Part shown: positions 57,517 through 64,000 of the stretch, in pieces
How positions within the stretch are numbered: the stretch's first letter is position 1
How the letters are laid out: each line of letters begins with the position of its first letter
Notes under the pieces: generated by a model
What the model saw: only the letters and a program-made list of their open reading frames with translations
Databases searched by the model: none
What the model was told of the DNA's origin: nothing
Position numbers and translations under genes: made by a program
Assembly (NCBI GenBank): GCA_023150895.1
Contig: JAKLJY010000002.1
Span: 1-64,000, forward strand
Origin: Myxococcota bacterium
GTDB lineage: Bacteria; Myxococcota_A; Bradymonadia; UBA7976; UBA1532
DNA length: 64,000 nucleotides
Reading direction: 5' to 3'

Positions 57517-57712
57517 TTCGCCCCTCCGAAGTGTTCAGGGTGTCGTGGGAATCCGGCGTGTCGAGGATCATCCGGCTGCGCTCGTCGTAGATACGGCGGG
57601 ACCCGGGTCGAAAGACCCAGAACAGCATGCCGACGAAGATCGAGCTGAACAGCACCACCGCGAAGAGCGGAAACGCGAGCAGGTCGGTCTGGGAGAGGAC
57701 ACCGGCCATCAT
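57503..57712 (-). CDS. ccoQ: CcoQ-like small subunit
   Basis: 69 residues from ATG 57712, which overlaps the ccoNO stop (ATGA). One membrane helix ([23 protein letters not shown]) followed by a charged tail [14 protein letters not shown], the usual CcoQ form. Position between ccoNO and ccoP supports the call. CcoQ stabilises the cbb3 complex. Confidence 0.85.
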   Translation of the reverse strand: MMAGVLSQTDLLAFPLFAVVLFSSIFVGMLFWVFRPGSRRIYDERSRMILDTPDSHDTLNTSEGRNVQP

Positions 57713-59847
57713 GGCTTCTGCCCCTTCTTGATGTCGGTGCCGAGGCGCTGCAGGTAGGCGATCAGCGCGACGATCTTCTTCTCCCGGATGTCCGGCAGGC
57801 CCTGCTTCGTGAGGCCGTCGGCGATGGTGGCGGCCTGCGCGCGGGCGGCGTCGACACCACCGGCGACCTCTTCGTCGGTGTACGGCACCTTGAACGTCTT
57901 CATGACCGAGAGTTTCGAAGAGGTCAGGCTGAGGTCGAGGGCGTCCTCGAAGAGCCACGGGTAGCGCGGCATGATGGAGCCGGGCGACGTGGACTTCGGG
58001 TCGAGCATGTGGTTGTAGTGCCACATGTCCGGGTACTTCCCGCCGACGCGGTGCAGGTCCGGACCAATCCGGCGCGAACCGAACTGGAAGGGGTGGTCGT
58101 ACACGAACTCACCGGCCTTGCTGTACTCGCCGTAGCGCTCCGTCTCGGCGCGGAACGGTCGGATCATCTGCGAGTGACAGACGTAGCAGCCCTCGCTGAT
58201 GTAGACGTCGCGGCCTTCGAGCTCGAGCGGCGTGTACGGCTTGACCGAAGCGATGGTCGGGACGTTGGACTCGATGGCGATCGTCGGGATGATCTCCGCG
58301 GCGCCACCGATGATGATGGCCACCGTCGCCCACACGGTGAACTGGAGGGGCTTGCCCTCGAGCATCCGGTGGAAACCGCCGTGCTCGGCACCGGCCGCCA
58401 GGGGGGTCAGCGCGGGGGCGCTGGCCTTCTCCTCGAAGGCCTGACCCTTGTTGATCGTCTTCACGAGGTTGAGCACGAAGAGGATCGCGCCGACGAAGTA
58501 CATCGTGCCGCCGATGGCCCGCACCCAGTACATGGGCATCAGGGAGGGCAGGGTGTCCACCCAAGAGCCGTACACCAGGCGGCCGTCGCCGTCGAAGGCC
58601 TTCCACATCAGGCCCTCGGACACACCGGCAATCCACATGGAGATGACGTAGAGCGACATGCCGACCAGGGCGAGCCAGAAGTGCGTCGTCGCCAGGGACT
58701 TGCTGTGCAGTTCGGTCTTCCAGAGGCGCGGCACGAGCCAGTACAGCATGCCGAACACGAAGAAGCCGTTCCAGCCGAGGCCGCCGGCGTGCACGTGGCC
58801 GATCGTCCAGTTCGTGTAGTGCGAGAGTGAGTTGACCGTCTTGATGGACATCATCGGGCCCTCGAACGTCGACATGCCGTAGAACGTCACGGCGACGACC
58901 AGGAACTTGATGATGGGATCAGTGCGGAGCTTGTCCCACGCGCCGCGGAGCGTCAGCAGGCCGTTGATCATGCCGCCCCACGAGGGCGCGATGAGCATGA
59001 TGGAGAAGACGCTGCCCAGCGTCTGCGCCCAGTCGGGCAGGGCCGTGTAGAGCAGGTGGTGCGGTCCCGCCCAGATGTAGAGGAAGATCAGCGACCAGAA
59101 GTGCACGATGGAGAGGCGGTAGCTGTAGACCGGGCGCTCCGCCGCCTTCGGCATGAAGTAATACATCAGGCCGAGGTAGGGCGTGGTGAGGAAGAAGGCC
59201 ACGGCGTTGTGGCCGTACCACCACTGAACGAGACCGTCCTGGATGCCGGCGAAGACCGAGTAGCTCTTGAGGAACGATACCGGCAGCGCGAGCGAGTTGA
59301 CGATGTGCAGCACGGCGACGGTGACGATGGACGCGACGTAGAACCAGATGGCGACGTACAGGTGACGCTCGCGGCGCTTGGCCATCGTGCCGAAGAAGTT
59401 GATGGCGAACACAACCCAGATGAGCGCGATCGCGATGTCGATGGGCCACTCGAGTTCGGCGTACTCCTTCGACGTCGTGATGCCGAAGGGCAGCGTCAGG
59501 GCCGCCGAGACGATGATGAGCTGCCAGCCCCAGAAGTGGATGTTGGAGAGCTTGTCCGAGAACATGCGCGCCTTGAGGAGGCGCTGCGTGGAGTAGTACC
59601 CGCCAGCGAAGAAGCCGTTGCCGACGAACGCGAAGATGACCGCGTTCGTGTGCAGCGGGCGCAGGCGACCGAACGTCGTCCACGGCAGGTCCATGTTCAG
59701 GGCCGGCGCGGCGAGCTCGAAGGCGATGATGACGCCCACGAGCATGCCCACCAGGCCCCAGATCATCGTCGCAATGGTGAACTTGCGGACGATCGCGTCA
59801 TCGTACTCGAAGTGCTCCAGGTTGCCCTGGGCCGCCTGACTGCTCAT
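57709..59847 (-). CDS. ccoNO: Fused CcoN-CcoO catalytic subunit of cbb3 oxidase
   Basis: 712 residues. Residues 1-~480 are CcoN: 12 membrane helices with haem/copper ligands in [27 protein letters not shown] and [12 protein letters not shown]. Residues ~490-712 are CcoO: one helix, then CYVCH (C554, C557, H558), axial Met626 (SIMPRYPWL) and the [11 protein letters not shown] motifs. In most bacteria CcoN and CcoO are separate; the join here is in frame, with linker [25 protein letters not shown], so it is a true fusion. Terminal oxidase for low oxygen, reducing O2 to water and pumping protons. Overlaps ccoS and ccoQ by ATGA. Confidence 0.94.
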   Translation of the reverse strand: MSSQAAQGNLEHFEYDDAIVRKFTIATMIWGLVGMLVGVIIAFELAAPALNMDLPWTTFGRLRPLHTNAVIFAFVGNGFFAGGYYSTQRLLKARMFSDKLSNIHFWGWQLIIVSAALTLPFGITTSKEYAELEWPIDIAIALIWVVFAINFFGTMAKRRERHLYVAIWFYVASIVTVAVLHIVNSLALPVSFLKSYSVFAGIQDGLVQWWYGHNAVAFFLTTPYLGLMYYFMPKAAERPVYSYRLSIVHFWSLIFLYIWAGPHHLLYTALPDWAQTLGSVFSIMLIAPSWGGMINGLLTLRGAWDKLRTDPIIKFLVVAVTFYGMSTFEGPMMSIKTVNSLSHYTNWTIGHVHAGGLGWNGFFVFGMLYWLVPRLWKTELHSKSLATTHFWLALVGMSLYVISMWIAGVSEGLMWKAFDGDGRLVYGSWVDTLPSLMPMYWVRAIGGTMYFVGAILFVLNLVKTINKGQAFEEKASAPALTPLAAGAEHGGFHRMLEGKPLQFTVWATVAIIIGGAAEIIPTIAIESNVPTIASVKPYTPLELEGRDVYISEGCYVCHSQMIRPFRAETERYGEYSKAGEFVYDHPFQFGSRRIGPDLHRVGGKYPDMWHYNHMLDPKSTSPGSIMPRYPWLFEDALDLSLTSSKLSVMKTFKVPYTDEEVAGGVDAARAQAATIADGLTKQGLPDIREKKIVALIAYLQRLGTDIKKGQKP

Positions 59848-60014
59848 GTGCGCACCTCCCCGGCCGTGCGGGCCTCGGCATCGTCGGTCAATACCCGCAA
59901 TGGCGGCGTGTCGAGATCATCGAACTGGCCGTCCCGCACCGCCCAGCGGAAGGCGACCACGGCGCCGAGGCCAAGCCCCAACGCCACTGGAATGAGGAAA
60001 AAAATGACGTCCAC
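59844..60014 (-). CDS. ccoS: CcoS-type cbb3 oxidase maturation protein
   Basis: 56 residues from GTG 60014, with a strong GGAGG six bases upstream. One N-terminal helix ([37 protein letters not shown]), the CcoS signature with a GQFDDL motif. CcoS is needed for insertion of cofactors in CcoN. Here it is the first gene of the operon instead of the usual place after ccoI. Its ORF could begin further upstream, but the SD supports GTG 60014. Confidence 0.9.
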   Translation of the reverse strand: MDVIFFLIPVALGLGLGAVVAFRWAVRDGQFDDLDTPPLRVLTDDAEARTAGEVRT

Positions 60015-60039
60015 GTGACACCTCCGGGCGGGCAGGCGT

Positions 60040-60056
60040 AACAAAGTTCGTGCCAA
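60040..60056 (-). promoter_or_regulatory. Sigma-54 (-24/-12) promoter candidate of the cco operon
   Basis: Minus strand TTGGCACG-AACT-TTGTT. The -24 part is the full consensus TTGGCACG; the -12 part has TTGT instead of TTGC; GG to GT spacing is 10 bases as required. Transcription would start near 60030, giving a ~16-base leader that carries the GGAGG of ccoS. Confidence 0.6.
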
Positions 60057-60116
60057 CATCTGCCAGACGCGCCCGACCGCATGGGGCGCGGTTCCGGGAA
60101 GTTCCGATGGGGAAGG

Positions 60117-60139
60117 TTGGATTACCGGGGGGTAACCAA
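60117..60139. promoter_or_regulatory. Inverted repeat upstream of the cco promoter
   Basis: TTGGaTTACC-GGGG-GGTAACCAA, a 9-bp inverted repeat with one bulged A, about 65-80 bases upstream of the -24 element. A further GGTAAC is at 60162-60167. The position suits an activator site for sigma-54, or an operator for the divergent lipoprotein gene. The rest of the 60015-60255 gap shows a TTCCGGGAA palindrome near 60092-60100 but no gene. Confidence 0.4.
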
Positions 60140-60255
60140 GGGCATGTCACCCATAGGGAACGGTAACGGGTCACGTGCGACGATCTGCCGCACGCCGATG
60201 GCCGCGGCCCGTGGCAGACTGCCGGCATCCGACGAAGCCGACCGGGGGGTCACAG

Positions 60256-60846
60256 ATGACTCGAATCGCCGCCTTGACCGTCCTGCTGCTCGCCGCCTGC
60301 AGCGAGGACGCCGACGACACCCATACCCACGACCACGGTGCCGAGCTGGACACCGCCGCCATCGCCGCCGGCTGCGACCACTTCGACTACGGGCCGGAAG
60401 AAAGCCTGACGGCGAGTGACGGCACGACGAACCACTCCCACATTCACCCCCACGTGCGGGTCGCGTTGACCTTGCCGACCCTCGACGGGGCGCACGTTGC
60501 GTTCCTCCACATCCACCCGGAGGGGGCGCCCGAGGGTTATCTCCTGCTCTCGGCCGACGTGCCGATCACCGCGACCGACGAGGCCGGGGCCGCCGTCGCA
60601 CCGCTCGCCACCGTCCGTGACGAAACCGGCTGTGAAAGCGCGGCGCTGGTCTTGCATTATTCGCTCCCCGCCGAGGGCCTCTATCTGAAGTTGGGGCCCA
60701 CGGAGGTCGACGCCCTGACCCTCGTCTCGCATGTGATCGGCGCGACGGCGGCCGACGCCGACGCCCATGTTCACGATCACGAGCACGAGCACGCCGAGAC
60801 CGCCGATGCAGCCCTCCCCCCCGACGCCGCGACGCACGTCCACTGA
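60256..60846 (+). CDS. His-rich lipoprotein
   Basis: 196 residues. Lipobox LLLAAC (Cys15). The mature protein has histidine clusters near the N-terminus (DTHTHDHGAE and NHSHIHPHV) and at the C-terminus (DAHVHDHEHEHAE, ATHVH). The middle (VALTLPTLDGAHVAFLHIHPEG...LVLHYSLPAEGLYLKLGPTEVDALTLVSHVIG) is a beta-sandwich-like domain. Likely binds metal (Cu, Zn or Ni) in the periplasm. Divergent from the cco operon, so perhaps part of the same copper/oxygen response, which is inference. Confidence 0.78.
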   Translation: MTRIAALTVLLLAACSEDADDTHTHDHGAELDTAAIAAGCDHFDYGPEESLTASDGTTNHSHIHPHVRVALTLPTLDGAHVAFLHIHPEGAPEGYLLLSADVPITATDEAGAAVAPLATVRDETGCESAALVLHYSLPAEGLYLKLGPTEVDALTLVSHVIGATAADADAHVHDHEHEHAETADAALPPDAATHVH

Positions 60847-62656
60847 ACCGAGCCTTCTCTTCGCCCTGACCCTGGCCGCAATGGCCGGGTGCGCCGAAAC
60901 AGCCGGTCGCGACCCGGCTGCGCCCGAGCCCGACGCCGCCTCCGCGCCCGATGCCGCCCCCACGGCACCGCCCGCCGACCTCGGTCCGCCCGCAGTCGAC
61001 ACCGGCACCTCGGCGCCCGTCGACGCCGTGGCCCCGCCGCCCGATGCCGCGCCGCCCGACGCCGGCCCCGCCGTCGCGCCCCTCGGCGCCCTGCCCGCGC
61101 CGACGCCCGTCGACGTCGGACGCTTCATGACGCATCAGGCCTGCGCCTTCTGCCACCTGGGCGAGCAGGGTCTGCTGACGGACGCGGATGGCAACGACAT
61201 CTCGCCCGTCGGGACGTTCCTCCAGGGACCCATGGCCCACGCCGCGCGTGATCCGTATTACCTCGCGGCGTTCGCGGCCGAGCTCTCGGCGGCCCCTGCG
61301 GCGGCGCGCCCGCTCGTCGAGGCGACCTGCACCCGCTGCCACGCGCCGGCGGCCAGCGTCGAGCACGCGGACTCGGGCGGCCATGTGACCTTCGACGCCC
61401 TCGTCGCCGGCACGACCGATCTCGACCACCTCGCGCGCGATGGGGTGACGTGCACGGCCTGCCATCAGATTCAGGACCGCGATCTGGGCACGCCGGCGAG
61501 CTTCACGGGCGGCTTCAGCGTCGGCAACGATCGGCGCATCTACGGGCCCTACGCCGATCCGTTCACGACGCCGATGCGGGTCCATGTGGACTACACGCCC
61601 ACCGGCAGCGCACACGTCGGCCGCAGCGCGATGTGCGCGACGTGCCACACGGTCATCACCCGGGCGCTCGACGCGGCGGGCGAGCCGACCGGACCCGAGT
61701 TCCCCGAGCAGGCGGCCTACCTCGAATGGCGCAACTCGGAGTACCGCACGGACGACGAGCCCGGCGGCAGCGGCGGCCGCAGCCGGTCCTGCCAGGACTG
61801 CCACATGCCCGCCACCGATCGCGCCGGTCGACCGCTGCGGACGATCATCTCCATCCGGCCCGGCGGCCTCGACGAACGCGCCCCGTTCCGTCGCCACGAG
61901 ATGTTCGGTGGCAACGCCTGGTTGCCCCGCCTGCTCGCCGCTTCGGCGACGAAGTTCAACGCGGCCGCGGGGCCCGAGCTGCTGGAAGCGGCTGCGGTCG
62001 AGACCGAGCGCTTCGCGACGACGGGGGCGAGCGCGCTCATCGAGTCGGCGGGCGTGCGGGACGGCGCGCTCACGGCCACCGTCCTGATCGAGAATCTGAC
62101 GGGACACAAACTGCCGACCGGGTATCCGACGCGGCGTCTTTTCCTGGAGTGGCGGGTGCAAGGCGCCGACGGCGCGGTCCTGATCGGCGCGGGCGCCCCC
62201 GACGAGCAGGGCGGCGTCGCAGGCCTTGCGGGACGCCCGATTCACCTCGACCGCGTTTCGACCCCCACCGACGTCCCCGTCTGGGGCACGGCCATGGAAG
62301 ACGTCGACGGGCAGCCGACTCACCTGCTGTTGAAGGCCGCGCGCTACACGCTGGACAATCGGCTGCTGCCGCGCGGCTGGCGCGATGACCACGCCGACGC
62401 GGCGATGACCCGGCCGGTCGGGGTCGACCCCGCCGACGCCGACTTCACCGCCGGCAGCGACCGGGTCCACTTCCAGCTGCCCGCGCCCGACGGGGCCGCC
62501 CGCTTCGAGGTCACGCTCTGGCTCCAGGCGGCCACGCCCGAGGACCTCGGACACCTGTTCGCCGCTGGGACGGCCGCCGGCGAGCGTCTGCGCGCCGCCG
62601 CCCGTCGCGCGCCGCCGCTGCCCGTCCGCCTCGCGAGCCACGCCGCCGACCTCTGA
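60806..62656 (+). CDS. Five-haem cytochrome c lipoprotein
   Basis: 616 residues from ATG 60806, overlapping the His-rich gene by 41 bases. Lipobox AAMAGC (Cys29), then a long Asp/Ala/Pro linker. Five CXXCH motifs: CAFCH (113-117), CTRCH (175-179), CTACH (216-220), CATCH (277-281) and CQDCH (329-333). The C-terminal ~260 residues are a beta-rich domain without haem (LTGHKLPTGYPTRRLFLEWRV). Likely an outer-surface or periplasmic electron carrier or reductase. The substrate is unknown; the position beside cco hints at respiratory electron transfer. Confidence 0.88.
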   Translation: MQPSPPTPRRTSTEPSLLFALTLAAMAGCAETAGRDPAAPEPDAASAPDAAPTAPPADLGPPAVDTGTSAPVDAVAPPPDAAPPDAGPAVAPLGALPAPTPVDVGRFMTHQACAFCHLGEQGLLTDADGNDISPVGTFLQGPMAHAARDPYYLAAFAAELSAAPAAARPLVEATCTRCHAPAASVEHADSGGHVTFDALVAGTTDLDHLARDGVTCTACHQIQDRDLGTPASFTGGFSVGNDRRIYGPYADPFTTPMRVHVDYTPTGSAHVGRSAMCATCHTVITRALDAAGEPTGPEFPEQAAYLEWRNSEYRTDDEPGGSGGRSRSCQDCHMPATDRAGRPLRTIISIRPGGLDERAPFRRHEMFGGNAWLPRLLAASATKFNAAAGPELLEAAAVETERFATTGASALIESAGVRDGALTATVLIENLTGHKLPTGYPTRRLFLEWRVQGADGAVLIGAGAPDEQGGVAGLAGRPIHLDRVSTPTDVPVWGTAMEDVDGQPTHLLLKAARYTLDNRLLPRGWRDDHADAAMTRPVGVDPADADFTAGSDRVHFQLPAPDGAARFEVTLWLQAATPEDLGHLFAAGTAAGERLRAAARRAPPLPVRLASHAADL

Positions 62657-62669
62657 GCGTGCGGGCGCG

Positions 62670-64000
62670 CTACCCTTCGAGGCGCGAGGAGAGGCGATCG
62701 CAGGCCTCCACCTCGTCCGGGCGCTGAAGCGCCGTCCACTGGGCGCGGGCCATCGCCAGCGCGTTGCGCGCTCGAACGGCGTCGCCGCGCTCGGCGAGGA
62801 CATCCGCCGCCCGCCGGGCGCAGCGCGCCACGTCGAGGTCGGAGAGCCCCGTCTCGGCCAGATGCGCCATGCCCTCGGTGAAGTGGTGGTCGAAGGCGGT
62901 CTCGTCCCCGGTGGCCGCACAACACGGCAGAAGGCAGGCATGCACCGCCCCGATCAGGGCGCGCCGCCCCTGGCGCTGGAAGATCGACAGCGCGGCGGTC
63001 AGTTCGGCGCGGGCCTCGACCGGACGTCCGCGCTCGAGCAGGATCAATCCCAGGTTCACCTGGGGGAAGGCGGCCCCGCCCGAGCCCATGACGCGGTTGC
63101 GATGAAGCGCCTCGCGGCAGTGGGCCTCGGCGGCCTCGAGATCGCCGCGCAGGCGCGCGAGCTCGCCGAGCTCGTTCTCGCACACGGCCACCGCCAGCCG
63201 AACGCCCTGCGCATCGAGCCGGGCCCGCGCGTCGCGGAAGTGGATCACCGCCTCGTCGAGCCGGCCGGCTTGTTTGGCGAGCCGACCGAGTCCCACGGAG
63301 CAGGCACCGACCCCCTCTTCGTCCTGCGCCTGCTCGTAGTCCGCTCGGGCCATGCGGTAGGCGCGCTCCGCCACCTCCCGGGACCCGCGGGCGAGGAGAA
63401 TGTTGCCCATGGCGTGCCGAGCTTGCGCGCGGACGGCACGCTCGCCGCGCTGGCTGGCGACCTTCTCGGCGCGCTGGAGCCACTTCCACGCGGAGTCGAG
63501 GCTGCCCTGGTGTTCGTCGAGCCGCCCCATCTCCAGATAGGCCATCGCCCGGACCGCGGCCCAAGTCTCCCAGCGCGCGCCGAGGGTGGCGCGCCGCGCC
63601 CAGCGGCCGGCGTCCTCGTACTTGCCACGGAGCCGACCGAGACGCGCGAGCACGAGCCACCCCTCGCCCCAGCGGACGTCTTCTTCGGGCAGCGCAAGCT
63701 CGGTCAGCGTGCGCTCGCGCTCGATGAGCAGCGCCTCCGCCAGGTCGTACTCGCCCGCGTCGAGGCGCTCGCGTGCGCCCTGCAGCAACGGATCGAGCGC
63801 CGTCTCATGGGCGCCGGCCGCGAGCAGATGGCGACCCCGCCGCTCGGCCGCGTGACTGTACGCGCCCGATGCCAGCATGGCAGCGCAGGCCCGATGAATG
63901 GTGTGCAGTCGCCCTTGCTCGTGCGCGCGGCGCTCCAGGGCCTCGCGCAGCATGCCGTGCTGAAATGCCCAGCGCACCTCGGGCCCCTCGGCATCACAGC
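62670..64000 (-). CDS. ATPase/TPR signalling protein, C-terminal part
   Basis: Partial gene; it continues past the right edge with an open frame (codons ...AEGPEVRWAFQHGMLREAL). About 443 codons are visible. RWAFQHGMLREALERRA resembles the winged-helix end of the STAND/AAA modules found in kinase-ATPase-TPR proteins, and the rest is TPR-like (WAAVRAMAYLEMGRLDEHQGSLDSAWKWLQRAEK, ALSIFQRQGRRALIG). The N-terminus (perhaps a kinase domain) is outside the window. Similar in layout to the 1139-residue kinase near 8-11 kb. Confidence 0.8.
   Translation of the reverse strand, partial: CDAEGPEVRWAFQHGMLREALERRAHEQGRLHTIHRACAAMLASGAYSHAAERRGRHLLAAGAHETALDPLLQGARERLDAGEYDLAEALLIERERTLTELALPEEDVRWGEGWLVLARLGRLRGKYEDAGRWARRATLGARWETWAAVRAMAYLEMGRLDEHQGSLDSAWKWLQRAEKVASQRGERAVRAQARHAMGNILLARGSREVAERAYRMARADYEQAQDEEGVGACSVGLGRLAKQAGRLDEAVIHFRDARARLDAQGVRLAVAVCENELGELARLRGDLEAAEAHCREALHRNRVMGSGGAAFPQVNLGLILLERGRPVEARAELTAALSIFQRQGRRALIGAVHACLLPCCAATGDETAFDHHFTEGMAHLAETGLSDLDVARCARRAADVLAERGDAVRARNALAMARAQWTALQRPDEVEACDRLSSRLEG

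Overview
The window is a G+C-rich bacterial chromosome segment that looks like Myxococcota. The evidence is MopE-type Cys/Asp repeat proteins with a C-terminal GCAC-helix-Arg tail resembling MYXO-CTERM sorting signals, many lipoproteins, three eukaryotic-like Ser/Thr kinases, long Cys-rich surface proteins, and very high GC at third codon positions. Genes are tightly packed and often overlap by 4 bases (ATGA, GTGA or TTGA). No rRNA, CRISPR array, transposase or prophage was seen, and no gene-free stretch exceeds about 260 bases.

Layout. 1-8042: rhomboid protease fragment, PAS histidine kinase with a degenerate receiver, amidohydrolase, DUF4920 protein, a large secreted dockerin/haem protein, an MBL-fold-like protein and an ECF sigma factor. 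8045-15203 (minus): an overlapping three-gene run of MrfA-type helicase, MrfB-type exonuclease and a kinase-ATPase-TPR regulator, with a candidate promoter and a LexA-like box just upstream. 15268-27391: cell-surface proteins (small lipoprotein, S8 protease lipoprotein, SRPBCC protein, Kelch/SRCR lipoprotein, MopE-repeat protein). 27405-33586: PEGA kinase, Mrp Fe-S carrier with a His-rich linker, MshEN protein and GAF/HD-GYP protein. 33587-38261: small ORFs, a tRNA-like relic, a VWA/MopE surface protein overlapping yhbY and a yciO-like gene, a bidirectional terminator and tRNA-Pro(CGG). 38252-50506: rpe (its stop codon lies inside the tRNA gene), lipoproteins, transketolase, prolyl oligopeptidase, an ABC1/UbiB operon, and an acyltransferase fused to an SGNH-like domain.

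51735-60014 (minus) is a nearly complete cbb3 oxidase locus in the order ccoS-ccoNO(fused)-ccoQ-ccoP(monohaem)-ccoG-ccoH-TauE/SafE-ccoI. A close match to a sigma-54 (-24/-12) promoter sits directly in front of ccoS. Divergent from it are a His-rich lipoprotein and a five-haem cytochrome c lipoprotein. The window ends inside another ATPase-TPR regulator.

How the genes work together: CcoI (copper import), CcoG, CcoH and CcoS assemble the high-affinity oxidase CcoNOQP, whose use under low oxygen may be controlled by sigma-54. MrfA and MrfB form a DNA-repair pair, here coupled to a kinase regulator. Most remaining genes encode envelope display and signalling proteins. All functions are inferred from sequence motifs read by eye; no database search was run.
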